Origin: Diadema setosum
Taxonomy: Eukaryota > Echinodermata > Echinoidea > Diadematoida > Diadematidae
Direction of reading: 5' to 3'
DNA: 64,000 nt
Assembly (NCBI RefSeq): GCF_964275005.1
Contig: NC_092702.1
Span: 33,703,816 to 33,767,815 of the forward strand
Below, piece by piece: positions 61,060 through 64,000 of this stretch. Position 1 is the first letter of the stretch. The number at the start of each line of letters is the position of its first letter. Made by a program: the position numbers and the translations under genes. The notes beneath the pieces are model-generated. The model did no database searches and was not told where the DNA came from. It saw only the letters and a list, made by a program, of their open reading frames with translations.

Positions 61060-62017
61060 GTGAGATGGTGCGATGATTACTTCCCAATTGACCTTTGACA
61101 CCATTTAATTATTCAGCTGTTGTTCTTTTTCTTTTGTCCCCTTCCGAAAAAGATATCAAACCCTGTGTAAATAGAATGTTGGCTTGTACTTAAGACTTCC
61201 TACATTTCATGAAGACCTACATCTTGAGATTTTATGGAGTTTGAGATGTGAAGTGGTAACTGTTTTTATGTGACATCCTTGGAAAGCAACTGCTTGTGAA
61301 AAAGTTGACAGGGGAGATGTGGTACATTTACAGTGAGAATGTCAGAACCCAGTGTATGTTTTTGTTTGAGCCTGGACTGCCACGAGGGCACCAGAGGCAT
61401 TACATTTTCGGTTTCTCTGTCCATCCATCCCACACCTCATCATCACAATTTGAAGAAAAACTGCACAATTTATTTTCTTGATACCTAACCCTGGTACCCT
61501 ACATGAGCTGCAAATTCACTGATTAGATTTGAGGCAAAATCCCTCCAGGTCATAATGAATAGACAACTATTTTCATGGGTAAGGTTGTGATATGAAGTCG
61601 AGGTCAAAGGTCAGTGTACTTTGCCTAACAGTATCATTTTGCAGTCATACAGTACCTTTTGCTAGGAATGCATTAAGGTTGCATGCATTATTTTTTGTCA
61701 TGTCCTTCAAGCATTTGGCAAGCGTTATGTTGTTCAGGAGCTACCTCTGTATCAACAAAATGAGAATAAACTCATCAGTTGACCTGATACAGTCTCATTT
61801 TATTTATTCTCTATAACTGAGGTTATGTTAGACAAATTAATTAATACCAGACCCTCTAAATACTTGTTACATTTTCTTTACTTTTATAAGCTTGAAACAC
61901 AGATTCTTAGGTAAAGCCATTTTTTGCTGTTGTTGATGTGATCATTGTGTATTGCTTCAAACTACTAAACATTGTTACAATCTCTTCTCTTCTCTCAACT
62001 TCTCCCTATAATTCAAG

Positions 62018-62205
62018 CAGTGGTGGATCCAGAGGGGGCGCCGTGGACGTGTGCCCCCCTTTATTTTTTTATTTAAAAAAGAAATAAAAAGGGAAAAAAA
62101 AAGAAAGATGAAAGGGGGCACGGGCACCCCCTTTGATTTTTTTTTTTTTTAAGAAGCCATCTTTGGCGCCCCTTCCTCTTTACGGAATTCCTGGATCTGC
62201 CCCTG
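62018..62205. mobile_element. hAT-like short element with TTCAAG duplication
   Basis: Starts CAGTGGTGGATCCAG and ends CTGGATCTGCCCCTG, flanked by TTCAAG at 62012-62017 and 62206-62211. Interior poor in complexity; no transposase. Confidence 0.65.
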
Positions 62206-62458
62206 TTCAAGTAGGGTGTTTCCCCTTCCGTGCCCCCTGATATTAATTTTCTTACATTCCCCTTGGTGGTGTTGTCCTCGGCTAAATGCTATTGAAAGAA
62301 CTCAAGGTTCAAGTTACTTACTTTGTGTCTGTGTGTTTTGTTCCTTCAATTAGAAATAAGAGAGAATTACACGATACCTTATCACCTGAAGGCAGTTATC
62401 CCAGTCAAGCATTACTATGATTAGAGAAAGAAATTAGTGAAAGTGAAAATGCAGCTTA

Positions 62459-62728
62459 CAGGGGCGGATCCAAGAATTTTGTAAAAAGGGGGGGGGGGGC
62501 ATAAATTATTCCTGGGGCGGCTGGGGCCACTTCTGGGTTTGATCTGCTGACAAGCAAAAAAAAAAAAAGGGGGGGGGGGGGCTTCAGCACAATATCCTGG
62601 TGCCACTACAATAAAAAAAAATTAAAGGGGGGGGGGCACATGCACCACCTTTCAAATTTTTTCTTTTATTTTAAGAGAAATTAAAGGGGAAAGCACGCCT
62701 GGTGCGCCATCCCGCGGATCCACCACTG
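62459..62728. mobile_element. hAT-like short element, related copy
   Basis: Starts CAGGGGCGGATCCAAG and ends GCGGATCCACCACTG, flanked by GCTTA on both sides. Same ends as 62018-62205, with several long poly-G runs inside. Confidence 0.6.
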
Positions 62729-64000
62729 GCTTATGTGAGGGTTCATGAAATGGTGTGTTACCATATCCTCAGGGGGGGAATACGGAAGATTGCCTTAGAT
62801 TTGACTGGTAGAAAAATCAACTTTAGTACTGAATCAATAAAAAGCAGGTCTTTGGGGGAGAAATGTGTTAATTACCTAGAAGGTATCAGTGACCCAGTTT
62901 TTTGACCAGAAAAAAAAAAAGGAAGGAAAAGTTGTCCATGTACACTGTAGGTAATAACCATGTTGCCACGTGCTGCTGCTATCCCATTGCACTTTTGTCA
63001 TTGAAAGTAATTAATTACCAATTAAGCAAATGACAGGGTTGTGACCTTCCACTCTGGCCTTCAATAGCTGATTGGTCATCTCTCCCTGACCCTCACTTAG
63101 AAAAAAAAAAAGACACAGAAAAATGCAGGAGAGAGGAAGAAAGGGTGAGGGTCTTTATATGTGTAACAGCAACAACAATGACTGATCTAATAAATTCAAC
63201 ATTACGTCAGAATATTTTCTCTGGCCATATGGAAAATTCTTTTGTAGCAAACTTCGTGGGTGGGGATTACACATACCAGTAGCTGTGAATGCTCCTCTGT
63301 TATTGTACGATTTTAGTTACACCCTGTGCCATTCACTGGGCAGGGGCAATAGACCCTGATACACTTTATCTCTTATTTTGTTGACAGTAAAATAAAACAA
63401 AGCAAGATAAAAGTATTAAACCATGATTAAGACTCCTGTATGGAACATGCCAGCATTGGTGTGTGAAGTGATGTCCTTCAATGCAAGGATTTCAGGAAAT
63501 AGTTTATGTCTCTGCCCAAAAAGTTGCTGAAGGTGTGATGTCTGTGGGTTTTCTGTTTGTCTGTCCTACTCCAAATGTGATATAGGAAGGAATGGGTAAA
63601 AAATATGCACAATTACTAGCCTTAACATGACAGTGGTTATAGTTTAAAGGTCTAGGTCAAGTGTCATAGTGTACTTTAGTTATTAAAGAATGCCATTGTC
63701 CAGCCATAACTTTAGCTAGGAATGGCCAGTAGTGATATAATATGGTAATAAGAAGGATAAAAAGTAATACACGATTAATTGCCATAACTGAGAAGTGGAG
63801 TGATGCCTCAGGCAAAAAATACCACATGTCCAAAAGCACACAATAAGGAGGCAAGAGAAGGACCTGATACTTCTCCAGTAGAGCCTGTGTACATCACCAT
63901 TTTGTTTTGTATTAGAGGCTGACTGTGACAGTCCAACTCACACCTCCCTGGTCCAACAGTGAGCCCTAGACCAGTCATATCTGTGGGTAGAGAGGGGGTG

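Larger units (their letters stand above)
52598..64000 (+). other. MAEA: MAEA transcription unit (5' part; continues past the window)
   Basis: The exons at 52598-52636, 55383-55460, 56076-56183, 56960-57163 and 60937-61059 splice in phase 0 throughout. They give 184 residues that align over their whole length with animal MAEA (macrophage erythroblast attacher; yeast Gid9). MAEA pairs with RMND5 as the RING-type catalytic core of the CTLH/GID E3 ubiquitin ligase. The CRA and C-terminal RING-like parts are not found between 61060 and 64000, so the gene runs on. The introns are about 2.7, 0.6, 0.8 and 3.8 kb and hold many small mobile elements, listed separately. Nothing in the sequence suggests the gene is broken. 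Confidence 0.93.
61060..64000 (+). other. MAEA: MAEA intron 5 (partial), no exon seen
   Basis: I looked for the next CTLH exon in all + frames and found none. The interval holds two related hAT-like short elements (62018-62205 and 62459-62728), homopolymer runs, and otherwise unremarkable AT-rich sequence. Confidence 0.6.

Overview
The window looks like nuclear DNA of a marine invertebrate, most likely an echinoderm and plausibly a sea urchin. The reasons are short exons in long AT-rich introns, canonical GT/AG splice sites, a divergent animal MAEA orthologue, a tRNA-derived SINE, many short inverted-repeat (MITE-like) elements, and abundant (GT)n, (AT)n and poly-C/poly-G tracts. The species is an inference from style, not from a diagnostic marker. 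No bacterial operon, CRISPR array, rRNA or intact tRNA gene was seen. No long transposase or reverse-transcriptase reading frame was seen either.

The right-hand part (52,598 to the window end, + strand) holds the 5' portion of MAEA, a subunit of the CTLH/GID E3 ubiquitin ligase. Five coding exons, all separated by phase-0 introns, encode the N-terminus, the LisH motif and the start of the CTLH domain (184 residues). The rest of the gene lies beyond 64,000. The introns are packed with small non-autonomous elements.

The left and middle part (12.3-47.7 kb, + strand) holds three split genes that I reconstructed by hand: A at 12,314-13,867, B at 26,340-36,452 and C at 45,901-47,703. Each has a very short first coding exon, an intron in phase 1, and a terminal exon that opens directly into a single hydrophobic segment followed by a long charged, low-complexity tail. 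The predicted proteins are 112, 136 and 132 residues. None matches a family I recognise. They read as an array of small signal-anchor membrane proteins and are the best candidate here for something undescribed. Because all junctions are phase 1, the exons could also be alternatives of one larger locus.

The remaining sequence is non-coding: elements with TTAA ends, elements with GGGCCC ends, hAT-like elements, very small hairpin elements, fold-back elements, a 12-bp minisatellite and many microsatellites. Most open frames there are AT-rich chance frames or translations of simple repeats. The genes do not form an obvious pathway; MAEA is simply the downstream neighbour of the membrane-protein array.
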